Shown: positions 39,206 to 48,049, counted from the stretch's first letter. The stretch is DNA of 64,000 nucleotides from Solirubrobacter sp963798325 (GCA_963798325.1 CAWCSS010000001.1:620001-684000); one strand, 5' to 3'. Numbers and translations are program-made. The notes: generated by a model from the sequence alone, not told the origin.

Positions 39206-39655
39206 ATGAAACGCTGGCTCATCGTCTGTGCGCTGCTCGCCGCGGGGTGCGGCGGGTCGTCGCCCTCGGCCTCGTCGGCCTGCGGAGCGATCGACCGCGG
39301 CGAGCTCCCCTCCTGGGCGACCACCGGCTTCTCGGACCCGCACCCCTCGATGCCCCACGTGGTCGGGAACGGCGGTTCGATCACCGCCATCCTGTTCGGC
39401 GACCCGCTCGTCGCACCGCCGGCGAAGGACCGCTCCAACAAGATCCTCTGGGTGGCCAAGCGCCCGATCAACACGCCGGGCGCCCTGAAGATCCGTGCCC
39501 GAGACGGCGACCGCGTCGTCGATCGCACCGTCGAGAGCGGCGTCGGCCCGTCGATCGTGGACCTCCCGGCGGGCTGTTGGACACTCGACCTGAGTTGGTC
39601 AGGCGGCGGCCACGACACCCTCGCGCTGCGCTACGCCCAGGGCAGGCCCTCGTAG
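39206..39655 (+). CDS. Small lipoprotein of unknown function
   Basis: 149 residues with a lipoprotein signal peptide (MKRWLIVCALLAAGC, lipobox LAAGC with Cys15). The mature domain is a compact beta sandwich by composition (GNGGSITAILFGDPL, WVAKRPINTPGALKIRARDG, GCWTLDLSWSGG) with two cysteines (ACGA, GCW). It is anchored to the outer face of the membrane. ATG 39206 is chosen over a TTG two codons upstream. Its 3' end overlaps the convergent cupin gene by 25 bases. Confidence 0.8.
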   Translation: MKRWLIVCALLAAGCGGSSPSASSACGAIDRGELPSWATTGFSDPHPSMPHVVGNGGSITAILFGDPLVAPPAKDRSNKILWVAKRPINTPGALKIRARDGDRVVDRTVESGVGPSIVDLPAGCWTLDLSWSGGGHDTLALRYAQGRPS

Positions 39656-40170
39656 CTCGGCGGCGGGCCGGGCACGAACGGCGGGAACGGCGCGTACGCC
39701 TCCTTGGAGTCCTTCGTGTCCCGCTCAGGGCCGGCCCCGTACTTGAGCGCGGTCTCATCGCGCAGGTACTGGCCGCCTTTGTGGCTGCGCGCACCCGCCA
39801 TGAAGATCACGCACGGCCCCTCCCCCGCCCCGACGAAGATGTGCGCCGTCCCGGGCGGGCAATGCAGGAAGTCGAACGCCTTCATCGGCCGCTCCTCGCC
39901 CTCCACGATCGCGATGCACTCGCCCTGGAGCACCAGAAAATCCTCCTGATCGGCCTCCTCGCGGTGATACATCGCGCTCGGCTCACCGGGCTTGAGGACC
40001 GCCAGCGTGTACCCGATCTGCCCGAACGGCACCTTCTCCCCCTCGAAGATGCACGCGTCCCCGAGCTTCTCGTTGGTCACCCACGCCGCGTCGCGCACAT
40101 TGACCATGAACCAGCCCTCGGTCGCCGCCGTGGTCCCGTATTCGGTCCGCTCCATCCGCGCCTCGTCCAT
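39631..40170 (-). CDS. Cupin-domain protein
   Basis: 179 residues with a single cupin fold: the first motif includes YHREEADQEDFLVLQGE, the second PPGTAHIFVGAGEGPCVIF. The ligand-binding residues are Y-HxE-type, so a metal may be bound. The family includes isomerases, dioxygenases and sensors; this one lacks a second domain and has a Pro-rich C-terminus (PFPPFVPGPPPSYEG). The function is not predictable. It stands alone between the lipoprotein and the FG-GAP protein. Confidence 0.85.
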   Translation of the reverse strand: MDEARMERTEYGTTAATEGWFMVNVRDAAWVTNEKLGDACIFEGEKVPFGQIGYTLAVLKPGEPSAMYHREEADQEDFLVLQGECIAIVEGEERPMKAFDFLHCPPGTAHIFVGAGEGPCVIFMAGARSHKGGQYLRDETALKYGAGPERDTKDSKEAYAPFPPFVPGPPPSYEGLPWA

Positions 40171-40248
40171 GTCCGCGAGCCTACCCGCCGCGACGAAAGA
40201 CCAGGTCGTACCGCAACTGCGGGCGTTCCGGCGCGTCAGTATGGGGTG

Positions 40249-41940
40249 ATGACGGGACGGCGCCTGGGGCTTGCAACTTTGATCGTCACGCTGCTAGCGG
40301 CGGGATCGGCGTGGGCGGCCTTCGAGCCCGAAGGCTCGCCGTATCCGACGGGCAGTGAGCCATACGCTGTGTATTCGGCTGACTTCAATGCCGACGGGCG
40401 GGCCGACGTCGTCGTTCTGAACGGCTCGTCGAGCACGATCAACGTGTACCTGCGTCAGGCGGCGGGCGGCTTCGCTGAAGAAGCCGGCTCGCCCGTTCCC
40501 GTCACCTTCGGCCCCAGCTTTGCGGTGGTCGGGAACTTCAACGGTGACGCGCTGCCGGATCTCGCCGTCGCGGGCTATTCCGGCAACGGTGTGTCGATCT
40601 TGCTCCGCCAAGCCGGCGGCGGCTTCGCCGTCCAGACGTTCGGGACCGGGTTCTACGCGAGCGCAATCGGCGCAGGCGACTTCAACGGCGACGGCGTGAC
40701 TGACCTGGCCGTCGCGAACTGGTTCGGGAACCAGGTCACGATCTACCAAGGCAATGGCAGCGGCGGGTTTGCACAGGGCGCGGCGTACGCGACCGGAACG
40801 AACCCGCGCCAGATCGAAGTAGCCGACTTCAACGGCGATCAGTTGCAAGATCTCGCGATCACCAACGCGGGCTCGAACACGGTCACGGTCCTGCTTCGTT
40901 CCGCCGCCGGGGGGTTCGTGCCCGAGGGCGCGCCGGTGACGGTCGGCACCGCACCACAGGATCTCGCGGCAGCCGACTTCAACGGCGACGGGCGGGTCGA
41001 TCTCGCCGTCGCCAACGTGAATTCGAACAGCGTGTCTGTTCTGCTGCGCAACGCGACGAACAACGGGTTCACCGACGAGGGCGGGTCACCCATAGCCGTC
41101 GGCACCGGCCCCAACGGCATCGTCGCCGCTGATTTTGACCGTGACGGCCGTGCCGACCTAGCCGTCGCGGGGACGCCGGTCACCGTCCTGCGGCGCAACG
41201 CCGGCGGCGGCTTCACGACGGATGCTTCGCTCACGGTCGCCGGCAGTGCGTACGGCATCGCGGCTGGCGACTTCGACGGCGACTCGCGTCCGGACCTCGC
41301 GGTGTCATCGCTCGGTACGAACACGCTGAGCATCCTTCGCAACCCGGCTCCCGCACAGCCGCCGGTCGTAACCCCGACCCCGACCCCGACCGCGACGACC
41401 ACGCCGGTTCCCGCGCCCGTGGCCGGCAAGAGCGTCAACGCGACACCCGTGGACGGCAAGGTGAAGGTCAAGCTTCCCGGCGCGAAGAAGTTCATCGACC
41501 TGCCGGAGGCCGCGAGCCTGCCGGTCGGAACGACCGTGGACACGCGCGACGGGCGCGTGACGCTGCTCGCGGCCGGAACGGGCGGGAAGGCGGACTTCTA
41601 CGACGGGCTGTTCAAGATCAGCCAGACGAAGGGGAAGGCGCCGGTGACGACGCTCACGCTGACCGAGGTGCTGAGCTGCCCCAAGGCCAAGAAGTCGGCG
41701 ATCGCCTCCGCGGCCAAGAAGAAGACCCGGAAGCTGTGGGGGAGCGGGAAGGGCAAGTTCCGGACCGAGGGCAAGTACGCCGCGGCCACGGTGCGCGGCA
41801 CCCGCTGGCTCGTCCAGGACTACTGCGACCGGACGACCACGAAAGTCAGGGAAGGCGTCGTCAGCGTGCGCGACAAGGTCAAGCACCGCAGCGTCACGCT
41901 GCGCAAGGGCAAGACGTACACGGCGCGCAAGAAGCGCTGA
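40249..41940 (+). CDS. Secreted FG-GAP/VCBS propeller protein with FecR-like C-terminal module
   Basis: 563 residues. A signal peptide (MTGRRLGLATLIVTLLAAGSAWA) is followed by seven FG-GAP repeats of the type DFNGDGxxDLAVAN, whose DxNxDG loops bind calcium as in integrin-like propellers. A PTPTPTATTTP linker leads to a basic C-terminal domain with VPVGTTVDTRDGRVTL-like and RGTRWLVQDYCDRTTTKVREG sequence, resembling the FecR fold and seemingly common in this class. It is probably extracellular and binds sugars or proteins. The gene has its own promoter and is not in an operon. Confidence 0.85.
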   Translation: MTGRRLGLATLIVTLLAAGSAWAAFEPEGSPYPTGSEPYAVYSADFNADGRADVVVLNGSSSTINVYLRQAAGGFAEEAGSPVPVTFGPSFAVVGNFNGDALPDLAVAGYSGNGVSILLRQAGGGFAVQTFGTGFYASAIGAGDFNGDGVTDLAVANWFGNQVTIYQGNGSGGFAQGAAYATGTNPRQIEVADFNGDQLQDLAITNAGSNTVTVLLRSAAGGFVPEGAPVTVGTAPQDLAAADFNGDGRVDLAVANVNSNSVSVLLRNATNNGFTDEGGSPIAVGTGPNGIVAADFDRDGRADLAVAGTPVTVLRRNAGGGFTTDASLTVAGSAYGIAAGDFDGDSRPDLAVSSLGTNTLSILRNPAPAQPPVVTPTPTPTATTTPVPAPVAGKSVNATPVDGKVKVKLPGAKKFIDLPEAASLPVGTTVDTRDGRVTLLAAGTGGKADFYDGLFKISQTKGKAPVTTLTLTEVLSCPKAKKSAIASAAKKKTRKLWGSGKGKFRTEGKYAAATVRGTRWLVQDYCDRTTTKVREGVVSVRDKVKHRSVTLRKGKTYTARKKR

Positions 41941-41979
41941 CACGACGGCCTCCGCTGGGTAGCCTGACCGGCGGCAGGC

Positions 41980-43422
41980 GTGCAGACGGACCTTCAGGCA
42001 TTACTCGACGCGACGATGGATGTCGTCTGCGTCTTCGACTCGGACCGCCGCTTCGTGTTGGTCAACGAAGCGGCCTGCGAGTTCTACAAGCGATCCCGCG
42101 GCGAGTTGATCGGGGCGCGGCTGGATGACTTCATCGGCGCCGAGCGGGCGGCGGCCGACTGGGACGGGTTCCTGACGCCGGAGCGAATCGCTCAGGGCAT
42201 GCTCGAGAACGTCTGGGACGGCGAGCAGGACGGGCGGCGGCTGGTTATGGAGGTCCGGGCCACACCGGAGTTCACCCCGGACCGGCACCTGTTCGTGCTG
42301 CGCGACATCACCGAGCGGCGAGTGCTCGAGGATCAGCTGCGCCAGGCGCAGAAGATGGAGGCGGTCGGCCAGCTCGCGGGTGGGATCGCGCACGACTTCA
42401 ACAACCTGCTGACGGTCATCAGCGGCTACGGGGAGATCGCCAGGCACCGGATCGGCGCGGGGCCGGGGTCGGGGGAGCTGAAGGAGATCCAGCGCGCCGC
42501 CGAGCGGGCGGCGCAGCTCACCCGCCAGCTCCTGGCGTTCGCCCGCCGGCAGGTGCTCGCGCCGGTCCTGCTCGATCTCAACGAGGTCGCGGGCGGGCTG
42601 GTGCCGATGCTCGGCCGCCTGATCGGCACCGACATCGAGATCGCGATGCTGGCCGCGCCCGATCTCCCGCCGGTGCTCGCCGACCGCGCGCAGCTCGAGC
42701 AGGTCGTGATCAACCTCGCGATCAACGCCCGCGACGCGATGCCCGACGGCGGGACGCTGGCCATCGAGACCCGCCACAGCGAAGGTCTCGTCCAGCTCGC
42801 CGTCTCCGATACCGGCTCGGGCATCGCGCCCCACGTCCTGGAGCGCATCTTCGAGCCCTTCTACACGACCAAGGACATCGGCTTCGGCACGGGGCTTGGC
42901 CTCGCGACCGTGCTCGGGATCGTCGAGCAGTCGGGCGGGCGCGTCGACGTCAGCTCGCGGCCGGAGCTCGGCTCGACGTTCACCGTCGTCCTCCCCGCCG
43001 TGCCGGGCGAGCGCGACCCCGACGCGATCGAGCACCGCGACCAGCCGTCGCTCGGCGGCACCGAGACGCTGCTCCTGTGCGAGGACGAGGCGGCCGTCCG
43101 CCAGCTCGTCGAGCTGATCCTGAGCGGCGCCGGTTACACCGTCCTGGCCGCGGCGACGCCCGCCGACGCGCTCGTCCTCGCCGCCCGTCAGGGCGAGACG
43201 ATCGACGCGCTGGTGACCGACATCGTGATGCCTGGCATGTCCGGCCTCGAGCTCGCCGAGCGGCTCCAACCGCTGCGCGCCCTGTTCATCTCCGGCTACT
43301 CCGCCGAGGCCGCGGTCGGCCTGCCGGCGGGCAGCGCGTTCCTGGAGAAGCCGTTCGACCACGGCGCGCTGCTGGCCGAGGTCCGTGCGCTGCTCGACGC
43401 CCCCATACGATCCAGCACATGA
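41980..43422 (+). CDS. Hybrid histidine kinase: PAS - HisKA - HATPase - receiver
   Basis: 480 residues from GTG 41980, soluble. PAS domain residues 5-110 (ITERR end motif), His138 in GGIAHDFNNLLTVISGYG, then the HATPase part NLAINARDAMPDGG, DTGSGIAPH and GTGLGLATV. The C-terminal receiver has ELLLCEDEAA-type acidic residues, Asp in VTDIVMPGMSG and LEKPF. Such kinases sense a cytosolic signal through PAS and pass phosphate to a Hpt or receiver partner; none is adjacent. It overlaps the PPOX gene by 4 nt. Confidence 0.92.
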   Translation: MQTDLQALLDATMDVVCVFDSDRRFVLVNEAACEFYKRSRGELIGARLDDFIGAERAAADWDGFLTPERIAQGMLENVWDGEQDGRRLVMEVRATPEFTPDRHLFVLRDITERRVLEDQLRQAQKMEAVGQLAGGIAHDFNNLLTVISGYGEIARHRIGAGPGSGELKEIQRAAERAAQLTRQLLAFARRQVLAPVLLDLNEVAGGLVPMLGRLIGTDIEIAMLAAPDLPPVLADRAQLEQVVINLAINARDAMPDGGTLAIETRHSEGLVQLAVSDTGSGIAPHVLERIFEPFYTTKDIGFGTGLGLATVLGIVEQSGGRVDVSSRPELGSTFTVVLPAVPGERDPDAIEHRDQPSLGGTETLLLCEDEAAVRQLVELILSGAGYTVLAAATPADALVLAARQGETIDALVTDIVMPGMSGLELAERLQPLRALFISGYSAEAAVGLPAGSAFLEKPFDHGALLAEVRALLDAPIRSST

Positions 43423-43835
43423 TCGACGAGAGCAGCGAGTTCGGCGCCCTGGTCGCGCGCCACCTGCGCGAGGACCGGGTCGTCTGGCTCACCACCATCA
43501 CCCCCAGCGGCAAGCCGCTGCCCGCCCCGGTGTGGTTCTGGTGGGACGGCGAGGAGACCGTGCGCGTCTTCAGCCTCCCGGACACCGGCCGCGTCCGCAA
43601 CGTCCAGAACAACCCGAACGTCTCCCTGAACTTCGCCGGCAACGGCCAGGGCGGCGACATCGTGATCCTCTCCGGCGAGGTCACGATCGGCGACGACCGC
43701 GCCGACCAGCACGACGCCTACGCGGAGAAGTACGCCTCGGGCTTCGAGCGCATCGGCCTCACCGCCGCGCAGTTCGCCGACAAGTACTCCACCCCGCTGC
43801 ACATCCGCATCACCAAGGTCCGCGGCCACAAGTGA
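43419..43835 (+). CDS. PPOX-class (pyridoxamine 5'-phosphate oxidase-like) F420/FMN-dependent enzyme
   Basis: 138 residues of the split beta-barrel FMN/F420 fold: VVWLTTITPSGKPLPAPVWFWWDGE, then TGRVRNVQNNPNVSLNFAG, and LSGEVTIGDD. It resembles the TIGR03667-type actinobacterial F420-dependent reductases. ATG 43419 overlaps the kinase stop, and the stop overlaps the GTG of the GNAT gene, so the three form an operon in which a sensor is coupled to two small enzymes. The substrate is unknown. Confidence 0.88.
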   Translation: MIDESSEFGALVARHLREDRVVWLTTITPSGKPLPAPVWFWWDGEETVRVFSLPDTGRVRNVQNNPNVSLNFAGNGQGGDIVILSGEVTIGDDRADQHDAYAEKYASGFERIGLTAAQFADKYSTPLHIRITKVRGHK

Positions 43836-44275
43836 TCCGCCTCGCCACCCCGGAGGACGCCGAGCAGGTCGCCGACCTGCTGATCGCCTTCCGCGACTGG
43901 TGGGGCTCCTCCACCCCACCCGACGACGTGTTCCGCGACACGGTCGCCAAGCTCGTCCATGACCCCAACACCGAGTACCTGCTGGCCGACGAGGACAAGG
44001 GCGTCGCCCAGCTGCGCTACCGCCTCTCCGCCTGGACCGGCGTCGAGGACTGCTGGCTCGAGGACGTCTACGTCACCGACGCGGCCCGCGGGACCGGCCT
44101 CGGCAAGGCGCTCACCCAGGCCGCGATCGACCGCGCCCGCGAGCGCGGCTGCCAGCGCATCGAGCTCGACGTCAACGAGCAGAACACCCGCGCGCACGAC
44201 CTCTACGTCGCCCTCGGCTTCCGCGCCGAGCCCAAGCCCCCGGGCCGCACGCTCTTTCTCGGCATGAAGCTGTAG
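43832..44275 (+). CDS. GNAT-family N-acetyltransferase
   Basis: 147 residues from GTG 43832. IRLATPEDAEQVADLL opens the fold; VEDCWLEDVYVTDAARGTGLGKAL carries the acetyl-CoA loop, and LDVNEQNTRAHDLYVALGF is the classic C-terminal part. The substrate is an amine not identifiable here. It is the last gene of the kinase-PPOX-GNAT operon and is followed by a strong hairpin at 44288. Confidence 0.9.
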   Translation: MIRLATPEDAEQVADLLIAFRDWWGSSTPPDDVFRDTVAKLVHDPNTEYLLADEDKGVAQLRYRLSAWTGVEDCWLEDVYVTDAARGTGLGKALTQAAIDRARERGCQRIELDVNEQNTRAHDLYVALGFRAEPKPPGRTLFLGMKL

Positions 44276-44287
44276 GACGATCTACCG

Positions 44288-44320
44288 GATACGAGAGTCA
44301 TCGCCATGACATCTCGTATC
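44288..44320 (+). terminator. Terminator-like hairpin after the GNAT gene
   Basis: GATACGAGAGTCAT (44288-44301), loop CGCC, then ATGAC-A-TCTCGTATC (44306-44320) form a 14-bp stem with one bulged A, 12 nt after the stop. No U tract follows, as is common in GC-rich actinobacteria. Confidence 0.7.
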
Positions 44321-44325
44321 GCTTG

Positions 44326-44343
44326 AGGGGGCGAAGTTTTCCC
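44326..44343 (+). promoter_or_regulatory. Recurrent GGGGGCGAAGTTTTC motif, copy 3
   Basis: AGGGGGCGAAGTTTTCCC lies between the terminator hairpin and the next plus-strand gene, about 90 nt before its start, in the same orientation relative to that gene as the two copies at 20713 and 23107. Confidence 0.5.
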
Positions 44344-44429
44344 GCTCCGACCTACTCACGTGTGTACCGGCCTTGCGAAACGCGAGCAGGCGCCGAGACA
44401 CTACGAGCGAGAAACGGGGAGGGTGCTTC

Positions 44430-46655
44430 GTGCGGCGGTGGATCAGTGGGTGCCTTACGACGGCGCTGGTGGCGGTGATGTGCGCTCCCGCCTCAGCGTC
44501 GGCCAAGACCTATGCGGTGCATCACTGCGTTGCCGACCACTCGGAAGAGGACGCATGGCGATCCTCCCCGTGGGTCGGGTCGGTGCCACCGCTTCTCCTG
44601 AATTCGCGCGTTTGCGCGCTGGGCATGGATTCACTACTTGTCTACACGTGGGGCAGGCCGGAGCCGATGGACGTCTGGCGGGGCGCGCAGGTATCGATCG
44701 ACTTCTCCGCCCCACCAACAACCAGTGTCACCGCAATCGACCTTCGGTCGAAATTCATGCACCCGTCGCCCGGGTTCACCGTGGCGGTGTGGGACTCTCA
44801 GACCGGGAATGCCATCTTCTCGCCGCCTGTGACACCGGGTCCGGCAGGACCGGATCACCTCACCTACGCGATACCTGCCACACGCGCAATCTCCATCGGG
44901 GTTCGTTGCGAGGCAGCGACGTGTCGAATCACCATGCCGGAGCCTCATCCGCTCCCATCGAACGACTGGTACATGACCGGCGTGGTCGTGGCACTCGCGG
45001 ACGACCTGCTGCCGGGGCTGAACTTTGTCGCCGCGCCCGCTGACGGTTGGTATTCGCATGGAGTCTTGCCATTCGCCCTGACCGCCCTCGACAACGTCGG
45101 CGTGAAGGAACTCAGCGCGACCATCGATACCGACACCAACACGCTGGGATCCACGGCGACCCCGTGTTATTCGGAGGCAACGAACGTGAGCCGCCTGCCC
45201 TGCAACGGGCTCAACCAGCGGCTGGACGGGAATATCGCGATCGATGCCCTGACTGAAGGAATCCATCGGCTTCGCGCCCGCGCCACGGATCCCGCCGGGA
45301 ACGAGACGACCGAGGAGCGGGTCATCCGTGTTGACCGCACGGCGCCGCTCGCGCCCCGACGGCTCGCCGTCGCCGGTGGGACGGACTGGCAGAACGCCAA
45401 CGAGTTCGGAGTCAACTGGACCGCGCCGCCCGAGGTCGGGACGGCGCCGATCGTTGGTGCCGATTACAGCTTCTGTCCCGCGAGCAACGGGCCCTACGAC
45501 AACGCTGGGTGCGTCCAGCAGGACGCGACGCTGGACGGCGGCGAGTCGACGCACGCCGTCGCGGTTCCGGGCGAGGGTGCGTGGACGCTTCGCGTTGCTC
45601 TTCGTGACGCTGCGGGCAACGTCGACGCGGACAACATCGGGAGCGTCGAGGGGCTTCGGTTCGATGCGACCAATCCGGTCGGGCAGTTCGAGGCGATGGA
45701 CCCGCGCGATCCGACGCGGATTCGACTCACCGCGTCGGACGCGCAGTCGGGCGTCGATCGGGTCGAGGTCGAGGTGCGACGGGTCGGCGCCGGCGACGGC
45801 TGGCGCCCGCTGACTGTTGTGGGGGACGGGCGCAGCTATTCCGCGACCGTCGACGACTCGAGCCTGGCGGCAGGGGTGTACGAGGTGCGTGCGCGGATTG
45901 TCGATCGTGCGCAGAACGAACGGACGATCACGGGCGCCGGCGGCAGCGCGAGTCCGCTCCGGCTGACGTTGCCGGTGCGTGTGGCCAACGTGCTGACCGT
46001 GGGCAAGCCGGGACGGGTGCGGATCCACCCCGCGAAGCGCGGCAAGCCGAAGTACAAGCAGGTGCTGATACCCGCTCCTGTCGCCGACTTCGGTGACACG
46101 GTGGGGCTCGCGGGCAAATTGCTGGACGTTGCCGGCAATCCGCGCCCGGACGCACTGATCGAGGTCTTCGAGCTCATTGGTCCTTCGACCGACTGGCGCT
46201 ACGTCGGGAACTCCAGGACGAACAGCTCCGGAAGCTTCGGGTTCAGGGTTCCCGCTGGGCCTTCGCGCCGCCTGCGGTTCTCGTATGCGGGCACGTCGAC
46301 GAACCAGCCGTCCGTTAAGGAGATGACGTTGACGGTCAGAGCCAGGGTGAGCATCAAGCCCGATAGGCACCGCTTGCGGAACGGAAATGACGTCGTCTTC
46401 CGCGGCGCCCTGCAGTCGGGACCGGTGCCGGACCGCGGGAAGCTGCTCGCGCTCCAGGCGCTGACGACACGTGGATGGCGGACCTTCGCCAACCCACGAG
46501 CGCGCGCGGTCGATGGCAAGTGGAGCTTCCGCTACCGCTTCACGAGCACCTCGGTCCGCACGCGGTACTCGTTCCGGGTCGTGGCTCCGGCCGAAGCGGG
46601 CTACCCATACGCGCGCAACGTCTCGCCGACCACGCGCGTGCTGGTGACGCCGTGA
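44430..46655 (+). CDS. Large secreted multidomain Ig-like protein
   Basis: 741 residues from GTG 44430, with GGAGGG 6 nt upstream. The signal peptide is RRWISGCLTTALVAVMCAPASASA. After an N-terminal beta domain with several cysteines come Ig-like/CARDB-type domains marked by DNVGVKELSATIDTD, IHRLRARATDPAGNETTEE, TLRVALRDAAGNVDADN and YEVRARIVDRAQNE. The C-terminal 170 residues (from IPAPVADFGDTVGLAG) look like two further sandwich domains of the type often used for stalks. It is extracellular with no anchor seen. The gene stands alone. Confidence 0.8.
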   Translation: MRRWISGCLTTALVAVMCAPASASAKTYAVHHCVADHSEEDAWRSSPWVGSVPPLLLNSRVCALGMDSLLVYTWGRPEPMDVWRGAQVSIDFSAPPTTSVTAIDLRSKFMHPSPGFTVAVWDSQTGNAIFSPPVTPGPAGPDHLTYAIPATRAISIGVRCEAATCRITMPEPHPLPSNDWYMTGVVVALADDLLPGLNFVAAPADGWYSHGVLPFALTALDNVGVKELSATIDTDTNTLGSTATPCYSEATNVSRLPCNGLNQRLDGNIAIDALTEGIHRLRARATDPAGNETTEERVIRVDRTAPLAPRRLAVAGGTDWQNANEFGVNWTAPPEVGTAPIVGADYSFCPASNGPYDNAGCVQQDATLDGGESTHAVAVPGEGAWTLRVALRDAAGNVDADNIGSVEGLRFDATNPVGQFEAMDPRDPTRIRLTASDAQSGVDRVEVEVRRVGAGDGWRPLTVVGDGRSYSATVDDSSLAAGVYEVRARIVDRAQNERTITGAGGSASPLRLTLPVRVANVLTVGKPGRVRIHPAKRGKPKYKQVLIPAPVADFGDTVGLAGKLLDVAGNPRPDALIEVFELIGPSTDWRYVGNSRTNSSGSFGFRVPAGPSRRLRFSYAGTSTNQPSVKEMTLTVRARVSIKPDRHRLRNGNDVVFRGALQSGPVPDRGKLLALQALTTRGWRTFANPRARAVDGKWSFRYRFTSTSVRTRYSFRVVAPAEAGYPYARNVSPTTRVLVTP

Positions 46656-46985
46656 TCGGTTCTCGCGCAACCAGTGGGTTGCCTGGTCAGTTGTGTGCCT
46701 ATAGGGACAACAAGTGACCACTCTTCGGTGCCGAAACAATTCGCGCCGTGTGGCCGTGATCGTTTGCGCGCGAATCCATCAGCGAAGTGATCGCCCGCGA
46801 TTGGGCGCAGATCCGCTTGCCGAGCGAGCCTGTTTGATCGTTGCCGATCCGCCTCCCGCGGCACGTCCGCGGCGCCTCGCCCCACCCGCGATGTTCACGC
46901 GGCAAAGCGCATCACGTACCGCGAACGGCCCGAGGCAATCACCGCCGCACCACGTCAGGCGCACCGACCGAGCATCAACAGACTC
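46656..46985. other. Intergenic stretch containing the second 93-bp repeat
   Basis: 330 bases between the convergent Ig-like and secreted-protein genes. Its left part (46656-46843) shows no gene, hairpin or repeat that I can support. The right part holds the repeat described at 46844-46936. Confidence 0.6.
46844..46936 (-). repeat. 93-bp dispersed repeat, copy 2
   Basis: Read on the minus strand, CCTCGGGCCG through GTGATGCGC, then TGCCGCGTGAACATCGCGGG and GGGCGAGGCGCCGCGGA, match 33785-33878 with scattered substitutions. Both copies lie between convergent genes. The conserved GGCGAGGCGCC part can fold. Confidence 0.65.
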
Positions 46986-47612
46986 CTAGAGGATCGGGCA
47001 GCCGATCGGGATCAGCTTCGTGTGGCCGTTGAGCTTGGCGCGGGTGTAGATGAAGCCGTTCAGCGACGAGCACTCGCGCGGGTGGGAGAGCACGACCCGC
47101 CGTCCGCCGCCGCGGCCGATCGCGCGGTTGCCGTTCCAGCCCGTCCACTTCAGATCCCGCAGGCGGACCCGGGCGCCCCCGCAACGCAGCAGCAGCGACG
47201 AAGGCTCGATCGCCCGCCGCCGGCAGCCGGCGACGGCGTAGATGCGCCGCTTGATCGGCAAGGACACCGACAACACCCGCGTACAGGTGCCTGCGCCGAG
47301 GCGCTCGGAGTAGGAGCCGGTGACCGTGTACGGGCCGTTGAGGCCCACGCTGAACGCCTGCCTGGACGCCAGGACGCCGTAGTGCGCGTCCCAGCCCACG
47401 CCGGAGGGGTCGTGGACGCCGAGGGTGGAGCCGTTCTTCGCCACCGCGGTGTCCGGCCCGGCGGGGACGAGGGCGACTTCGTAGCTCATGCCCGTGATCG
47501 CCACCGAGGGCACGCCGGCCAAGGCCATCGCGGGTGTCGTGTCGGCGGTGCACGGCGAGTCGCCGGCGGCCTGGGCGGCGATGGCGAACGCGGCGAAGAC
47601 GGCGGCGATCAT
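46986..47612 (-). CDS. Secreted protein of unknown function, coupled to the cytosine deaminase gene
   Basis: 208 residues. The signal peptide is MIAAVFAAFAIAAQAAG. The mature part begins DSPCTADTTP and contains six or more cysteines (TCTRVL, AGCRRRA, LRCGGA, ECSSL, GCPIL), consistent with a disulfide-rich exported domain. KWTGWNGNRAIGRGGG lies in the C-terminal half. No family was recognised. ATG 47612 overlaps the deaminase stop by 4 nt, which links an exported protein with a pyrimidine salvage enzyme for no obvious reason. Confidence 0.7.
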   Translation of the reverse strand: MIAAVFAAFAIAAQAAGDSPCTADTTPAMALAGVPSVAITGMSYEVALVPAGPDTAVAKNGSTLGVHDPSGVGWDAHYGVLASRQAFSVGLNGPYTVTGSYSERLGAGTCTRVLSVSLPIKRRIYAVAGCRRRAIEPSSLLLRCGGARVRLRDLKWTGWNGNRAIGRGGGRRVVLSHPRECSSLNGFIYTRAKLNGHTKLIPIGCPIL

Positions 47613-48049
47613 TCGCCGATGTCCTCGTTCCAGATCTCGGGGTGCGAGGTGATGAAGCTGCCGAGCAGCGAGACGCACTCGTCGGAGTCGAGATCGCGGA
47701 CCTCGACGCCGCAATCGACCAGCCAGGAGGCGCCGCCCGCGAACGTCCGCGACTCGCCGATCACCACCGCACCGATCCCGAACTGCCGGATCAGCCCGCT
47801 GCAGTACCAGCAGGGCGACAAGGTGGTGACCATCACCGTGTCCGCGTAGGAGCGCCGACGGCCGGCGGCACGAAAGGCATCGGTCTCGCCGTGGGCGGAG
47901 GGATCGCCGTGCTGGACGCGACGGTTGTGGCCGCGTCCGAGCAGCTCGCCGGAGCGCGTGAAGAGCGCCGCGCCGATCGGGATTCCGCCCTCGGCCAGCC
48001 CCGCTCGAGCCTCTTCGAGGGCCACCGCCAACATCGCTCCATCATCCAT
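47609..48049 (-). CDS. Cytosine deaminase, yeast Fcy1-like zinc enzyme
   Basis: 146 residues. The zinc site is the HGE motif (GDPSAHGETDAF) and PCWYC (LSPCWYCSGL). IPIGAALFTRSGELLGRGHN precedes it. The C-terminus SHPEIWNEDIGE closely resembles that of fungal Fcy1 cytosine deaminase, as does VVIGESRTFAGG. The enzyme should convert cytosine to uracil in pyrimidine salvage, though other amino-heterocycles are possible. It is a different family from the bacterial TIM-barrel CodA. It is the first gene of a two-gene unit with the secreted protein. Confidence 0.88.
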   Translation of the reverse strand: MDDGAMLAVALEEARAGLAEGGIPIGAALFTRSGELLGRGHNRRVQHGDPSAHGETDAFRAAGRRRSYADTVMVTTLSPCWYCSGLIRQFGIGAVVIGESRTFAGGASWLVDCGVEVRDLDSDECVSLLGSFITSHPEIWNEDIGE

